From IMG/VR virus record IMGVR_UViG_3300046004_000576, positions 1 through 30,595 of that record: DNA of 30,595 nt; one strand, written 5' to 3'. Each line of letters opens with the position of its first letter. The stretch's first letter is position 1. Of the stretch, positions 6,375 to 12,972 are shown in pieces. The stretch is from a virus. The notes below the pieces were generated by a model. That model saw only the letters and a program-made list of their open reading frames with translations. It was not told where the DNA came from and ran no database searches. Position numbers and translations under genes: made by a program.

Positions 6375-7053
6375 CGTCGAACACCCCGTCAAAGATTGCG
6401 CGGGAGGCTGCAGCGTGCTTGTGCTCGTTGCGGCCAGCCGTCCTAGCCTGGTTCTGTCGCCTCACCCAGTTGCGCCAAGTTGCATCCCAGTCGGTCTTGA
6501 CGCCCTTTTGGCCAGGCTGTGCGATCCAGTAATCCCTGAACTCGTCAAACACTTGTTTTGGCACAAGGTCGGGGCGTTCCTGTTTGCAGAAGTGAAACCA
6601 GTCAGTCGGCAAAAGGCAGTCTGCTGGCAAGCGCGTGCCGCGCTGCTTTGTCTTCTTGTGTTCTGGGTCTTGTGTTATGTGTATTGTGTCTTGTGTAGCA
6701 TTGCTTTCGATATGCGTTCGCATTGCGTTCGCATCTCTTTGCTTGCTCCACCTGGCCTTGGCGCTCTCGCTGGCCTTGCTGGACTTCTCTCCAGCTCTGG
6801 CGATTTCCTGATCTGCCCGGTGGTTTGCCCATCCGGTTTCAGTGCGAATGAAGAACTCCTGCAAAACGACCGCAATGCAGTCGGTATGCGTTCGCATCCG
6901 AATCAGGCGTGCGATCTCGCTGGTCTCCAAAGGCAAAGGGGTCTCGTGAAGGTAGTACCAATCGAGCATGCGTCGATAGGCCAGGTCTTCAAGATCGGAA
7001 AGGTGCTCAGTGTGGCTTTTGTAGTCGCCAATATTGAACTGGTAGTAGTGCAT
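6367..7053 (-). CDS. DUF1376 replication initiator-like protein (O-like)
   Basis: The 228-residue protein has a typical DUF1376 N terminus: MHYYQFNIGDYKSHTEHLSD, then LEDLAYRRMLDWYYLHETPL and a winged-helix region to about residue 90. A charged, low-complexity linker (about 95-140) follows, then a C-terminal domain with FCKQERPDLVPKQVFDEFRD and DWDATWRNWVRRQNQ. DUF1376 proteins occupy the place of lambda O. The linker-coding DNA contains repeats that look like a replication origin, as lambda ori lies in gene O. The start has AGGTAA upstream. Confidence 0.88.
   Translation of the reverse strand: MHYYQFNIGDYKSHTEHLSDLEDLAYRRMLDWYYLHETPLPLETSEIARLIRMRTHTDCIAVVLQEFFIRTETGWANHRADQEIARAGEKSSKASESAKARWSKQRDANAMRTHIESNATQDTIHITQDPEHKKTKQRGTRLPADCLLPTDWFHFCKQERPDLVPKQVFDEFRDYWIAQPGQKGVKTDWDATWRNWVRRQNQARTAGRNEHKHAAASRAIFDGVFDDE
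6654..6897 (-). other. Putative replication origin inside the initiator gene (iterons plus T/G-rich repeats)
   Basis: Two kinds of repeat lie inside the DUF1376 gene. The 12-base inverted repeat ATGCGTTCGCAT occurs at 6712-6723 and 6886-6897, and a copy lacking the first base (TGCGTTCGCAT) at 6724-6734 directly abuts the first. Beside them, the octamer TCTTGTGT occurs at 6654-6661, 6668-6675 and 6689-6696, spaced 14 and 21 bases apart, in a strand-asymmetric T/G-rich stretch that could unwind easily. The lambda origin has the same plan, iterons next to an easily melted region inside gene O. Part of the repetition could instead reflect repeated peptide motifs (MRTH twice). Confidence 0.55.
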
Positions 7054-7055
7054 CG

Positions 7056-7148
7056 TTACCTCACATCATCGGTAGTCATCACGAAAGAATCAGCGGCAGG
7101 ACGGTGATGAGACGTCTTTTCGGGAGCTACCCTAGCCGTGATTGCCAC
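7056..7148 (-). CDS. Possible 30-residue ORF between Cro-like gene and initiator
   Basis: A GTG at 7148 with GAGG 8 bases upstream opens a 30-codon frame ending at a TAA just before the initiator start. The peptide begins MAITARVAPEKTSHHRPAAD. It bridges the only gap in an otherwise continuous operon, which slightly favours a real gene, but I recognise no family. Confidence 0.35.
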   Translation of the reverse strand: MAITARVAPEKTSHHRPAADSFVMTTDDVR

Positions 7149-7158
7149 TCAATTTACC

Positions 7159-7371
7159 TCAGACCAGCAGGCCATTCAAGGATTTTCTGAAGCCTGGGCC
7201 GAACTTCTTGTCCAGCACCGGCCGCCATTTGTGCGCCACGCCATTACGCGTCCAAGCCTCTACAGCCTGGCCACTGGTGGCTCCCAAGGCCTGCGCCACT
7301 GCCTTATAGGAGCCAAGGCTCTCACGGGCAAAGGCCAGCACCTGTGCGAAATATTGGTCGTCTTTCTTCAT
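7159..7371 (-). CDS. Cro-like helix-turn-helix regulator
   Basis: The 70-residue protein contains a helix-turn-helix, SYKAVAQALGATSGQAVEAW (about residues 21-40), followed by a basic segment with HKWRPVLDKKFG. Size and layout resemble Cro or YdaS-type phage regulators. It is the first gene of the leftward early operon and lies next to the divergent control region, where a Cro protein would bind. No CI-type repressor is encoded on the other side, so the usual lysogeny switch partner is missing here. The ATG follows TTTGAGGC. Confidence 0.7.
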   Translation of the reverse strand: MKKDDQYFAQVLAFARESLGSYKAVAQALGATSGQAVEAWTRNGVAHKWRPVLDKKFGPGFRKSLNGLLV

Positions 7372-7389
7372 GCCTCAAACTTTACCACG

Positions 7390-7461
7390 ATTTTGCATGA
7401 TTCGTGCAAAAATATTTTTTGCCGATTGCACAAAATCCTCTTGCACTATGCTATGATTCGT
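7390..7461. promoter_or_regulatory. Divergent early control region with inverted repeat and rightward promoter
   Basis: The 123-base gap between divergent operons is AT-rich. It holds an inverted repeat, TTTTGCA (7391-7397) and TGCAAAA (7405-7411) around a 7-base centre. The nonamer ATGATTCGT occurs twice (7397-7405 and 7453-7461), and TTGCAC twice (7426-7431 and 7441-7446). A rightward extended -10, TGCTATGAT (7449-7457), would start transcription about 30 bases before the 7495 gene; no good -35 is present. The nonamer overlapping this -10 could be an operator half-site. A clear leftward promoter was not found, though weak candidates exist. Confidence 0.55.
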
Positions 7462-7494
7462 TTCACCAACAACCAACCACGAAAGGTGAACTCG

Positions 7495-7680
7495 ATGCAA
7501 GACGACTTTTACATCACGGTGAACGATGGCAACGCCGTCATCATCAGCCCCAACGAGGAATACATCTCGATGGGCGTGCACATCCGAGGCGGCAGCGTTC
7601 GGATCGACATGACACCCCAGCAGGCCAAAGAATTGATCAAGGCCATCGCAAACACCATAAACACAAAGGAGACAGCATGA
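7495..7680 (+). CDS. 61-residue protein heading the recombination operon, unknown
   Basis: The ATG at 7495 has AAAGG upstream and is the first gene after the rightward promoter. The protein starts MQDDFYITVNDGNAVIISPN and ends in a helix, TPQQAKELIKAIANTIN. It looks like a small beta-alpha protein without Cys or known motifs. Its stop overlaps the erf start (ATGA). First position suggests high, early expression. Function is not recognisable; small early operon leaders in phages can be host-takeover or nuclease-inhibiting proteins, which is only a possibility here. Confidence 0.75.
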   Translation: MQDDFYITVNDGNAVIISPNEEYISMGVHIRGGSVRIDMTPQQAKELIKAIANTINTKETA

Positions 7681-8252
7681 AAGAGATCGCAGCAGCATTG
7701 GTCAAGGCCCAGCGAGCATTCGGGCCTGCGCTCAAGACCAGCTCAAACCCTCACTTCAAGAGCCGATACGCCGACCTGGCCGCCTGCGTCGAGGCTGTCA
7801 TGGATGGCCTGAACGCCAACGGCATCGCCTTGGTGCAGCAAACCCACGAATGCGAATCAGGCGTGATCGTCGAGACGGTCTTTGTCCACGAGTCCGGGGA
7901 AACCTTCTCGGCTGGCAAGTTGCATGTGCCTGCTGTCAAGCACGACGCCCAGGGCTACGGCAGCGCCCTGACCTACGCACGCCGCTACAGCCTGATGGCC
8001 GCCTGCGGTATCGCGCCAGAGGATGACGATGGCAACGCAGCCAGCAAGCGCACGCCAGCGCCTGTGCCGGGTTATGGCGAGTACGAGGCCGAGACCCTTC
8101 CGGCCATGCGCGACGCCGCTATGCAAGGCAGCGAAGCCTTGGCCGCAGCCTTCCAAGCATTGCCCAAATCGGCACACAAGGCCGCGTTCTGGCAAGCCCA
8201 AGGCCCAGCCCTCAAGAAGGCCGCCAAGACAGCAGACGGAGGTGCAGCATGA
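7677..8252 (+). CDS. erf: Erf-family single-strand annealing protein
   Basis: The 191-residue protein matches P22 Erf-family annealing recombinases in its N-terminal half: LVKAQRAFGPALKTSSNPHF (residues 8-27), KSRYADLAACVEAV, and GSALTYARRYSLMAACGIAPEDDDGN (about 99-124). The C-terminal part is Ala-rich and variable. Erf forms rings on single-stranded DNA and anneals complementary strands, working with the exonuclease encoded next. It serves recombination and circularisation of terminally redundant genomes. Overlaps at both ends (ATGA) show tight coupling. Confidence 0.93.
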   Translation: MKEIAAALVKAQRAFGPALKTSSNPHFKSRYADLAACVEAVMDGLNANGIALVQQTHECESGVIVETVFVHESGETFSAGKLHVPAVKHDAQGYGSALTYARRYSLMAACGIAPEDDDGNAASKRTPAPVPGYGEYEAETLPAMRDAAMQGSEALAAAFQALPKSAHKAAFWQAQGPALKKAAKTADGGAA

Positions 8253-8869
8253 TCGAGCAACGCACACCTGAGTGGTTCGCCCAGCGTCTGGGCAAGGTCA
8301 CCGCCAGCCGGGTGGCGGACATCATCGCCAAGACCCAGAGCGGAGCAGCCGCCAGCCGCAAAAACTACCTGGCTCAGCTGGTGGCCGAGCGCCTGACTGG
8401 TCAGGCTGCCGACAGCTTCAAAAGTGGGGCCATGCAACACGGCACCGAGACGGAGCCCATGGCACGGATGGCCTACGAGACCGAGACTGGCCAAATGGTC
8501 ACCGAGGTGGCCATGATCCAGCATCCCAAGATCGAGATGGCTGGGGCCTCGCCAGATGGTCTTGTCGGGGAGGATGGCCTGGTCGAGATCAAGTGCCCGA
8601 ACACCAGCACGCATATCGCTACGCTGATGGCCGACAAAGCGCCCAGCGGGTACATGGCCCAGATGCAGTGGCAGATGGCCTGCACGGGCCGGGCCTGGGT
8701 GGACTTCGTGAGCTTCGACCCACGGATGCCAGAGGACATGCAGCTGTTCATCAAGCGGGTGCCACGCGACGAGAAGCTGATTGCTGAGTACGAGACTGAG
8801 GTGGTCAAGTTCTTGGCCGAGGTGCAGGAGACGGTCGACAAGCTGATCGAGCTGCGGAGGGGTATATGA
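8249..8869 (+). CDS. YqaJ/lambda Exo-type recombination exonuclease
   Basis: The 206-residue protein belongs to the PD-(D/E)XK YqaJ viral recombinase family. It starts with RTPEWFAQRLGKVTASRVAD, has the motif GAMQHGTETEPMARMAYE around residue 60-77, and the catalytic core GASPDG (Asp103) with LVEIKCP (Glu113, Lys115). A later segment, YMAQMQWQMACTGRAWVDFV, also fits. It should digest one strand of double-stranded DNA from ends and feed Erf, the usual exonuclease-annealase pair. The ATG overlaps the erf stop. Confidence 0.95.
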   Translation: MIEQRTPEWFAQRLGKVTASRVADIIAKTQSGAAASRKNYLAQLVAERLTGQAADSFKSGAMQHGTETEPMARMAYETETGQMVTEVAMIQHPKIEMAGASPDGLVGEDGLVEIKCPNTSTHIATLMADKAPSGYMAQMQWQMACTGRAWVDFVSFDPRMPEDMQLFIKRVPRDEKLIAEYETEVVKFLAEVQETVDKLIELRRGI

Positions 8870-9093
8870 GCAGGATACCAATGAAAGACATGCAAGCTCT
8901 GTTGGAGCGCACAACTTACCAAGATGACTATGGTGTACATGGTTCAACCTTCATACATTGCCGCATTTGTGATCACGAAAGTGGTGCTGGAGTCTTGTAC
9001 AAACCAAACTGGCATGCTGCAGATTGCCCAGTGCCACGACTGAAGCGAAAGTACAGCGAGCGCGGTGCGATCAAGAAATGTGGTGCAGCATGA
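8866..9093 (+). CDS. Small Cys/His protein, possible zinc finger
   Basis: The 75-residue protein contains HCRICDHESG at residues 31-40 followed by NWHAADC near residue 48-54, a Cys2-His-Cys arrangement that could bind one zinc, and a basic C terminus (RLKRKYSERGAIKK). Position between exonuclease and SSB-region genes suggests a DNA or RNA role, but I do not recognise the family. ATGA overlaps join it to both neighbours. Codon use looks slightly AT-richer than around it. Confidence 0.7.
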   Translation: MSRIPMKDMQALLERTTYQDDYGVHGSTFIHCRICDHESGAGVLYKPNWHAADCPVPRLKRKYSERGAIKKCGAA

Positions 9094-9377
9094 ACGGCCG
9101 CGACCTTCGAGACGCAGGCATCGCTCGCGTGTCCATTGGCCGCGAGGAATGGATCGCCAAGGCACGCGGCACAGCGGTGGCAATTGCGCAGCGTGCTGGC
9201 CAGGTGACCATCAACGACGTTCGGAAGTTCATCGAGCTGCCGGACGACTACCACCCAAACACTTGGGGCGCGGTTCTGAGGGGTGACGCCTTCGAGCCGA
9301 TCGGATTCTGTCAAGCAACCCACCCATCAGCCCACGCTCGGGTCGTTCGGGTCTACAAACTGAAGGAGCAAGCATGA
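9090..9377 (+). CDS. 95-residue conserved-looking phage protein, winged-helix-like
   Basis: The start at 9090 (ATGA overlap) gives MNGRDLRDAGIARVSIGREE, then a helical region, AVAIAQRAGQVTINDVRKF, and a probable wing with NTWGAVLRGDAFEPIGF. The pattern of a helical start, a turn and a beta-hairpin resembles winged-helix DNA-binding proteins found beside phage ssb and recombination genes. That is a structural guess; no function is known to me. It lies directly before ssb with a 4-base overlap. Confidence 0.75.
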   Translation: MNGRDLRDAGIARVSIGREEWIAKARGTAVAIAQRAGQVTINDVRKFIELPDDYHPNTWGAVLRGDAFEPIGFCQATHPSAHARVVRVYKLKEQA

Positions 9378-9796
9378 AAGCAAACGGACTGGCACGCATC
9401 GGCAAAGACGCCGAGGTGCGATACACACCAGGAGGGGCAGCTGTGGCCAACGTCTCGCTGGCGTTCACCTACGGAAAAAAAGGCGACGACGGCAAGCGGC
9501 CAACGCAGTGGGTTGACGCCTCGCTGTGGGGCCAGCGGGTGGAATCGCTCACGCCATACCTGACCAAAGGCAAGCAGATCGTGGCCTACCTGGAGGACGT
9601 GCACATCCAGACCTACACCAAAGGCGACGGCACGCAGAACACCAAGATGGTGGCACGCCTGGCCGATCTGGAATTTGTCTCTGATAATTCAGACCACAAA
9701 CCAACACAAAAGCCTCAAAGTGCGCCACAATCACGTCCAGCGCCGGCACCGCAAGGCTCAGGCTTTGACGACATGGACGATGACATTCCCTTCTAA
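9374..9796 (+). CDS. ssb: Single-stranded DNA-binding protein
   Basis: The 140-residue protein has an OB-fold (residues 1-105) with KANGLARIGKDAEVRYTPGG, VANVSLAF, WVDASLWGQRVESL and YLTKGKQIVAYLEDVHI, typical of bacterial-type SSB. A Pro/Gln linker follows (about 110-130) and the acidic tip FDDMDDDIPF, the docking peptide for recombination and replication partners. It coats single strands made by the exonuclease and by replication. Length is somewhat shorter than E. coli SSB (178), common in phages. Confidence 0.96.
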   Translation: MKANGLARIGKDAEVRYTPGGAAVANVSLAFTYGKKGDDGKRPTQWVDASLWGQRVESLTPYLTKGKQIVAYLEDVHIQTYTKGDGTQNTKMVARLADLEFVSDNSDHKPTQKPQSAPQSRPAPAPQGSGFDDMDDDIPF

Positions 9797-9805
9797 GGAG
9801 ACAAC

Positions 9806-10294
9806 ATGGAAGAGCAACAACCAAAGCGGCCACCGTTCAAGGTGTCTGGGTCGGCAGCGATCAAGCATCTCAACGTGCGCAAGGAAGGGCCAGAAGACGA
9901 GAAGATTCTGGCCGTGGACATCAAGATGGAGATCAAAGGCGTCGACAAGGCGCTGTGCGGGTACTTTGACGACGCCCTGGAGGCTTTCTTGTGGCGAGGT
10001 GATACCAATGCCCTGATCGTCCGCAATCTCTGGCTCACGCCGGTGCAGTACGGCAACCTGGTGTCATCGGCAACCGCCGAGATCGGCAGCCAGACATTTG
10101 TCGGTGCTGAGATCAAGAAGTTCAGCATCGCACCGCGTGACGGTGGAGTGATCGCGCTGACCTGCAGCGTGACCATCTACCCCACCGCGCAAGAAGTCTC
10201 GCAGCTGGCCAAGCTGGTGCAAGACGAAACCCGCGTCCTTCTTGAAGGGCCACCAGACCTTTTCGATTCATCAACCCCAACGGAGCAAAAATGA
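9806..10294 (+). CDS. 162-residue phage protein of unknown function in recombination operon
   Basis: The ATG at 9806 has AAGGAG upstream. The protein begins with a Lys/Pro-rich segment and continues with alternating beta-type sequence (AAIKHLNVRKEGPEDEKILA, VDIKMEIKGVDKALCGYF, IGSQTFVGAEIKKFSIAP) and a C-terminal helix, AQEVSQLAKLVQDETRVLL. Proteins of this look are common after ssb in related phages, but I know no assigned role. It overlaps the next gene by 4 bases. Confidence 0.78.
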   Translation: MEEQQPKRPPFKVSGSAAIKHLNVRKEGPEDEKILAVDIKMEIKGVDKALCGYFDDALEAFLWRGDTNALIVRNLWLTPVQYGNLVSSATAEIGSQTFVGAEIKKFSIAPRDGGVIALTCSVTIYPTAQEVSQLAKLVQDETRVLLEGPPDLFDSSTPTEQK

Positions 10295-10518
10295 GCACAC
10301 GCATCTACCTGGTCACCGACGTGGAGACCAACAAACACCGCCTGATTCGCGCAGGCAACCAGGCCCAGGCCATCCGGCACGCCGCACAGACCCGGTTTGA
10401 CATCGAGGTGGCTGGCCAGGACGATCTGGTGAGTCTGCTGACCAGCGGAATTCCGGTCGAGATGGCTGGCGCTGGTGCCACAGCCGACATGTTTGAAGAA
10501 GCGCAGGAGGCAGCATGA
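10291..10518 (+). CDS. 75-residue protein, unknown
   Basis: MSTRIYLVTDVETNKHRLIR is followed by a helix, NQAQAIRHAAQTRF, and a C-terminal acidic tail. It looks like a small alpha-beta protein: a strand, a basic loop and a helix that often occurs in short phage proteins that modify host processes. There are no catalytic motifs. ATGA overlaps join it to both neighbours. Its position directly before the Tad2-like gene might mean shared function, which is inference. Confidence 0.72.
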   Translation: MSTRIYLVTDVETNKHRLIRAGNQAQAIRHAAQTRFDIEVAGQDDLVSLLTSGIPVEMAGAGATADMFEEAQEAA

Positions 10519-11024
10519 AACGCTACATCGGAACCAAACTGATCAACGCCAAGCCGATGACACGGCAGGCCTACAACGACTTCCGAGGCTGGACTTTGCC
10601 AGCCGACGAGAACGGCGCCGATGAGGGTTACCTTGTCGAATACGTGGATGGCGGCAAAGGCAACACAGACCATTACGCCGGTTACGTGAGCTGGTCGCCT
10701 GCTGACGTTTTCGACCGTGCTTACCGTCCGTGCGAAGGCATGACGTTTGGCCAAGCAATCGAATCGCTGAAGGCTGGCCAGAAGGTCGCACGCAAAGGCT
10801 GGAACGGCAAAGGTATGTGGCTGGTTCTTGTGCATGGTCGAACAAGTGTGGAAGTGCAAGAAGGCTCTCCATATGGCAATGCACTCGGCCCATGCACTGC
10901 GATTGAAATCCTGTCGCACATCGACATGTGGACTACAAACGCACACGGACGTCGCGCAATGCTGCCTGGCTGGTTGGCCAGCCAAACCGACATGCTTTCT
11001 GAAGACTGGGAGATCGTGGAATGA
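10515..11024 (+). CDS. Tad2-like (DUF2829) protein with extra N-terminal domain, candidate anti-Thoeris
   Basis: The C-terminal half (residues 76-169) fits DUF2829, now called the Tad2 domain: MTFGQAIESLKAGQKVARKG, WNGKGMWLVLV, then GWLASQTDMLSEDWEIVE at the end. Tad2 of phage SPO1 binds the cyclic ADP-ribose-type signal of Thoeris defence and so blocks host suicide. The N-terminal 75 residues (KRYIGTKLINAKPMTRQAYN, GYVSWSPADVFDRAYRP) are a second conserved-looking module seen in other phage proteins. Whether this homologue still binds a nucleotide signal cannot be told. It is the best candidate defence-evasion gene in the window. Confidence 0.8.
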   Translation: MKRYIGTKLINAKPMTRQAYNDFRGWTLPADENGADEGYLVEYVDGGKGNTDHYAGYVSWSPADVFDRAYRPCEGMTFGQAIESLKAGQKVARKGWNGKGMWLVLVHGRTSVEVQEGSPYGNALGPCTAIEILSHIDMWTTNAHGRRAMLPGWLASQTDMLSEDWEIVE

Positions 11025-11173
11025 CCACCGGAAACAAACGCCAATACGTGACCGTCCGCCTGCCGGACGACATCATGGCCAAGCTCAAGGCCGAGGCCGA
11101 GCGCAACACACGCAGCCTGTCTGCCCAGGTGCTGCACTATCTGAAGCAAGGTCTTGAGAAGGTGAAAGCATGA
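11021..11173 (+). CDS. Ribbon-helix-helix (Arc/CopG-like) DNA-binding protein
   Basis: The 50-residue protein shows the Arc-type plan: a short strand, RQYVTVRLPDDIMAKLK (residues 7-23), then two helices with AEAERNTRSLSAQVLHYLKQ. The first strand of a dimer would enter the DNA major groove. It may repress its own operon or host genes. Length equals P22 Arc (53). The ATG at 11021 overlaps the preceding stop. Confidence 0.85.
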   Translation: MTTGNKRQYVTVRLPDDIMAKLKAEAERNTRSLSAQVLHYLKQGLEKVKA

Positions 11174-11298
11174 AGCGAGGCTGGCAGTTTGACGTGGAGT
11201 GGTTCACGCACCGCTGGCCGCTGTTTGTGTGCGGCATTCACCAAGGCCAGTTCTGTCTGTGCCTTTGGGTGGTCGATGTGACCATCTGGAGATACTGA
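11170..11298 (+). CDS. 42-residue Trp/Cys-rich small protein
   Basis: The frame starts at the ATGA overlap and ends at a TGA that overlaps the next ATG. The peptide, MKRGWQFDVEWFTHRWPLFV and on to FCLCLWVVDVTIWRY, is rich in Trp, Phe and Cys. It could be a beta-hairpin protein or associate with membranes. No family is recognised; the case for a gene is the coupled starts and stops on both sides. Confidence 0.6.
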   Translation: MKRGWQFDVEWFTHRWPLFVCGIHQGQFCLCLWVVDVTIWRY

Positions 11299-11450
11299 TG
11301 GACAAGCGTTATGTCCTGATGGCCGTCCTGCGGCCTTCATCCATCCACCTGGCCGCGTGCCGGGCACTTTCCTGCGGTTCACGGCCAGCGATGGCTGTGT
11401 TCCTTGACCGAGCTGAAAAGACATTCAGCATCCTGGAGTACAAGCCATGA
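11298..11450 (+). CDS. 50-residue protein, unknown
   Basis: It starts MDKRYVLMAVLRPSSIHLAA and ends FLDRAEKTFSILEYKP. Start and stop overlap both neighbours (TGATG and ATGA), which supports translation. No motif is recognised. Confidence 0.6.
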   Translation: MDKRYVLMAVLRPSSIHLAACRALSCGSRPAMAVFLDRAEKTFSILEYKP

Positions 11451-11995
11451 CCGAAGACGAGATGAACCTTGACATGCTGGTGGCCGAGCTGGAGCAGGAA
11501 AACCGGCTTTTGAGAGCACGCAACGAGCGACTGATGGCAGAGGTTCAAGCCAGCAACTTTGAGCGCACAGCGGCCTGGCTGAAGGCCTGCGGCAAGGTTC
11601 CTGGGCCTGCTGCGCTGTCGGTGCAGATCGGATGCCACCTTGAGGAGTTCATTGAGTTCCTGATGTGCGTGGACTTCGATTCAGCGGACGACGCGGAAAG
11701 CCTGGAGCGCAGCGTGACCGATCTGCTGCGTGTGGCCAACGGTCTGAAGAAGGGCATGCTCATGGCCAGCATCAACCCAAGCGACCGCATCGAGGCGCTC
11801 GACGCCTTGTGCGACAGCGAGGTCACTGGCAACGGTGTGGCGTACTTGGCAGGCTTTGATAAGCAGGGAGCAGACATGGCCGTGCTGGCCAGCAACGACG
11901 CCAAACTGGTGGACGGCAAGCCGGTCATCCTGCCAGGCGGCAAGATCGGCAAGCCTGACGGCTGGAAGGCCCCAGACTTGTCGGGGTTCGTGTGA
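11447..11995 (+). CDS. MazG/PRA-PH-like nucleotide pyrophosphohydrolase
   Basis: The 182-residue protein starts with a short coiled coil (residues 10-35). The helical core has EEFIE (66-70) and EALD (116-119), matching the metal-binding EExxE...ExxD pattern of the MazG/HisE superfamily. It ends with the phage hallmark VLASNDAKLVDGKPVILPGG and GKPDGWKAPDL. Such enzymes cleave NTPs or dNTPs to monophosphate and pyrophosphate; phage versions may alter nucleotide pools or alarmone levels. The natural substrate is unknown. It is coupled to genes on both sides (ATGA and GTGA overlaps). Confidence 0.82.
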   Translation: MTEDEMNLDMLVAELEQENRLLRARNERLMAEVQASNFERTAAWLKACGKVPGPAALSVQIGCHLEEFIEFLMCVDFDSADDAESLERSVTDLLRVANGLKKGMLMASINPSDRIEALDALCDSEVTGNGVAYLAGFDKQGADMAVLASNDAKLVDGKPVILPGGKIGKPDGWKAPDLSGFV

Positions 11996-12480
11996 AGAAA
12001 CCAAAACGCCAACCACGGCCGAAGCGGTACACCTTGCTGGACGAGATGACCGCCAGCCCCACGGAGCCTATGCCAGAGGCTTGGCGGGTTGGCCAGCTCA
12101 CCAAGATGTACCAAGCCCTGCACCAGCTCGAGCAAGGAGATCAGCCAACTCCAAACGACTGGAGGCTTTGCTCTGACGCTGTGAACTTGGTCGAGACACT
12201 GATCATCGAGATGAAGATCTGCCAGGACGACAGCGGCCTGCTCATGGATGCCATCACCGCGCTGGCAATGGCAGGAAGGCGAAACAAGGAAGGCAAGACT
12301 TTGCGCCTGGACGGTGCAGGCATCGTGGCCGTGCGTGCGATCTTGCAGGACTATTCCGATCTGATCGAGGTGCTGCCTGCGCGTGTCATGGTGCGCTGCC
12401 ACCGGCTGACCGAAAAGCGCCTGCATGAAATCCTGGACGGCAAGAAACGGCCTCATGATGTTGAAATCGTCGATTTATAG
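11992..12480 (+). CDS. 162-residue phage protein, unknown
   Basis: A GTG start at 11992 overlaps the preceding stop (GTGA). The N terminus is basic, KKPKRQPRPKRYTLLDEM, and the rest is mainly helical: AWRVGQLTKMYQALHQLEQG, CSDAVNLVETLIIEMKIC, then a Lys-rich C terminus. It ends the first part of the plus-strand operon; a new promoter follows. The basic start suggests nucleic-acid contact, but no family is recognised. Confidence 0.75.
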   Translation: MKKPKRQPRPKRYTLLDEMTASPTEPMPEAWRVGQLTKMYQALHQLEQGDQPTPNDWRLCSDAVNLVETLIIEMKICQDDSGLLMDAITALAMAGRRNKEGKTLRLDGAGIVAVRAILQDYSDLIEVLPARVMVRCHRLTEKRLHEILDGKKRPHDVEIVDL

Positions 12481-12495
12481 GGTTTATCCTAATAC

Positions 12496-12523
12496 TTGCA
12501 CTTGTGGTTGTATGTGGTAGGAT
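12496..12523 (+). promoter_or_regulatory. Probable sigma70 promoter for the second plus-strand gene block
   Basis: TTGCAC (12496-12501) is followed after 16 bases by TAGGAT (12518-12523), with TGG directly before the -10, an extended -10 arrangement. It lies in the 70-base gap after the 12480 stop and 28 bases before the next start, one of the few non-coding gaps in the plus-strand block. Confidence 0.55.
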
Positions 12524-12550
12524 GTGGTCATCTTAACCAAGGAGCAAAGC

Positions 12551-12715
12551 ATGAAACATCACCAGCACACTCAGTACCCGTACAGCGCCGAGATCAAGCG
12601 CCGTTTGTTCATCAGCAAGACCGAGCGCCGTTGCGAAGCCGCTGCCGGGTTCCTTCTGGCCGTTGCCATCGGTGTCGGCCTGGCCTGCTTGTTGGTCGCA
12701 TGGTGGTCGTCATGA
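12551..12715 (+). CDS. 54-residue single-pass membrane protein, unknown
   Basis: The ATG at 12551 follows AAGGAG by 6 bases. A cytoplasmic basic part (residues 1-31, with KRRLFISKTERRCEAA) precedes a C-terminal transmembrane helix, GFLLAVAIGVGLACLLVAWW. Such C-tail-anchored phage proteins can act in superinfection exclusion or lysis timing; position far from the lysis genes favours the former, but this is a guess. Confidence 0.75.
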   Translation: MKHHQHTQYPYSAEIKRRLFISKTERRCEAAAGFLLAVAIGVGLACLLVAWWSS

Positions 12716-12972
12716 GCTACATCACCGAAATCGAAAGCCGCGTGGCTGGCATACCTTGCCTGATTGGAGTGACGCACTTCGACTGCGTTCGCGGGTCGTA
12801 TTCCTACAACGCGGCCAGCGACATGGACTATTACGGCTACAGCGAAAGCGAGTGGGATGTTCTCGACCGCCGAGGCCGTCCGGCTGCCTGGCTGGAGCGA
12901 AAGCTCACCGACGACGACCGCCAGCGCATCGAGCAGGAGATCGCAGAAGCCATGACCGAGGAGGCGTACTGA
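12712..12972 (+). CDS. 86-residue acidic protein, unknown
   Basis: It starts MSYITEIESRVAGIPCLIGV at an ATGA overlap and contains a Tyr-rich acidic segment, DMDYYGYSESEWDVLD, followed by a charged helix, ERKLTDDDRQRIEQEIAEAM. The acidic Tyr/Glu-rich part could mimic DNA, as in some phage inhibitors, but nothing confirms this. No family recognised. Confidence 0.75.
   Translation: MSYITEIESRVAGIPCLIGVTHFDCVRGSYSYNAASDMDYYGYSESEWDVLDRRGRPAAWLERKLTDDDRQRIEQEIAEAMTEEAY

Noticed and set aside
11545-12456. 303-codon minus-strand frame opposite the MazG-like gene
   Set aside because: Crosses two coupled plus-strand genes; no start signals.
12783-12792. TGCGTTCGCG, similar to the origin iteron
   Set aside because: Only one imperfect copy in an unrelated gene; taken as chance.
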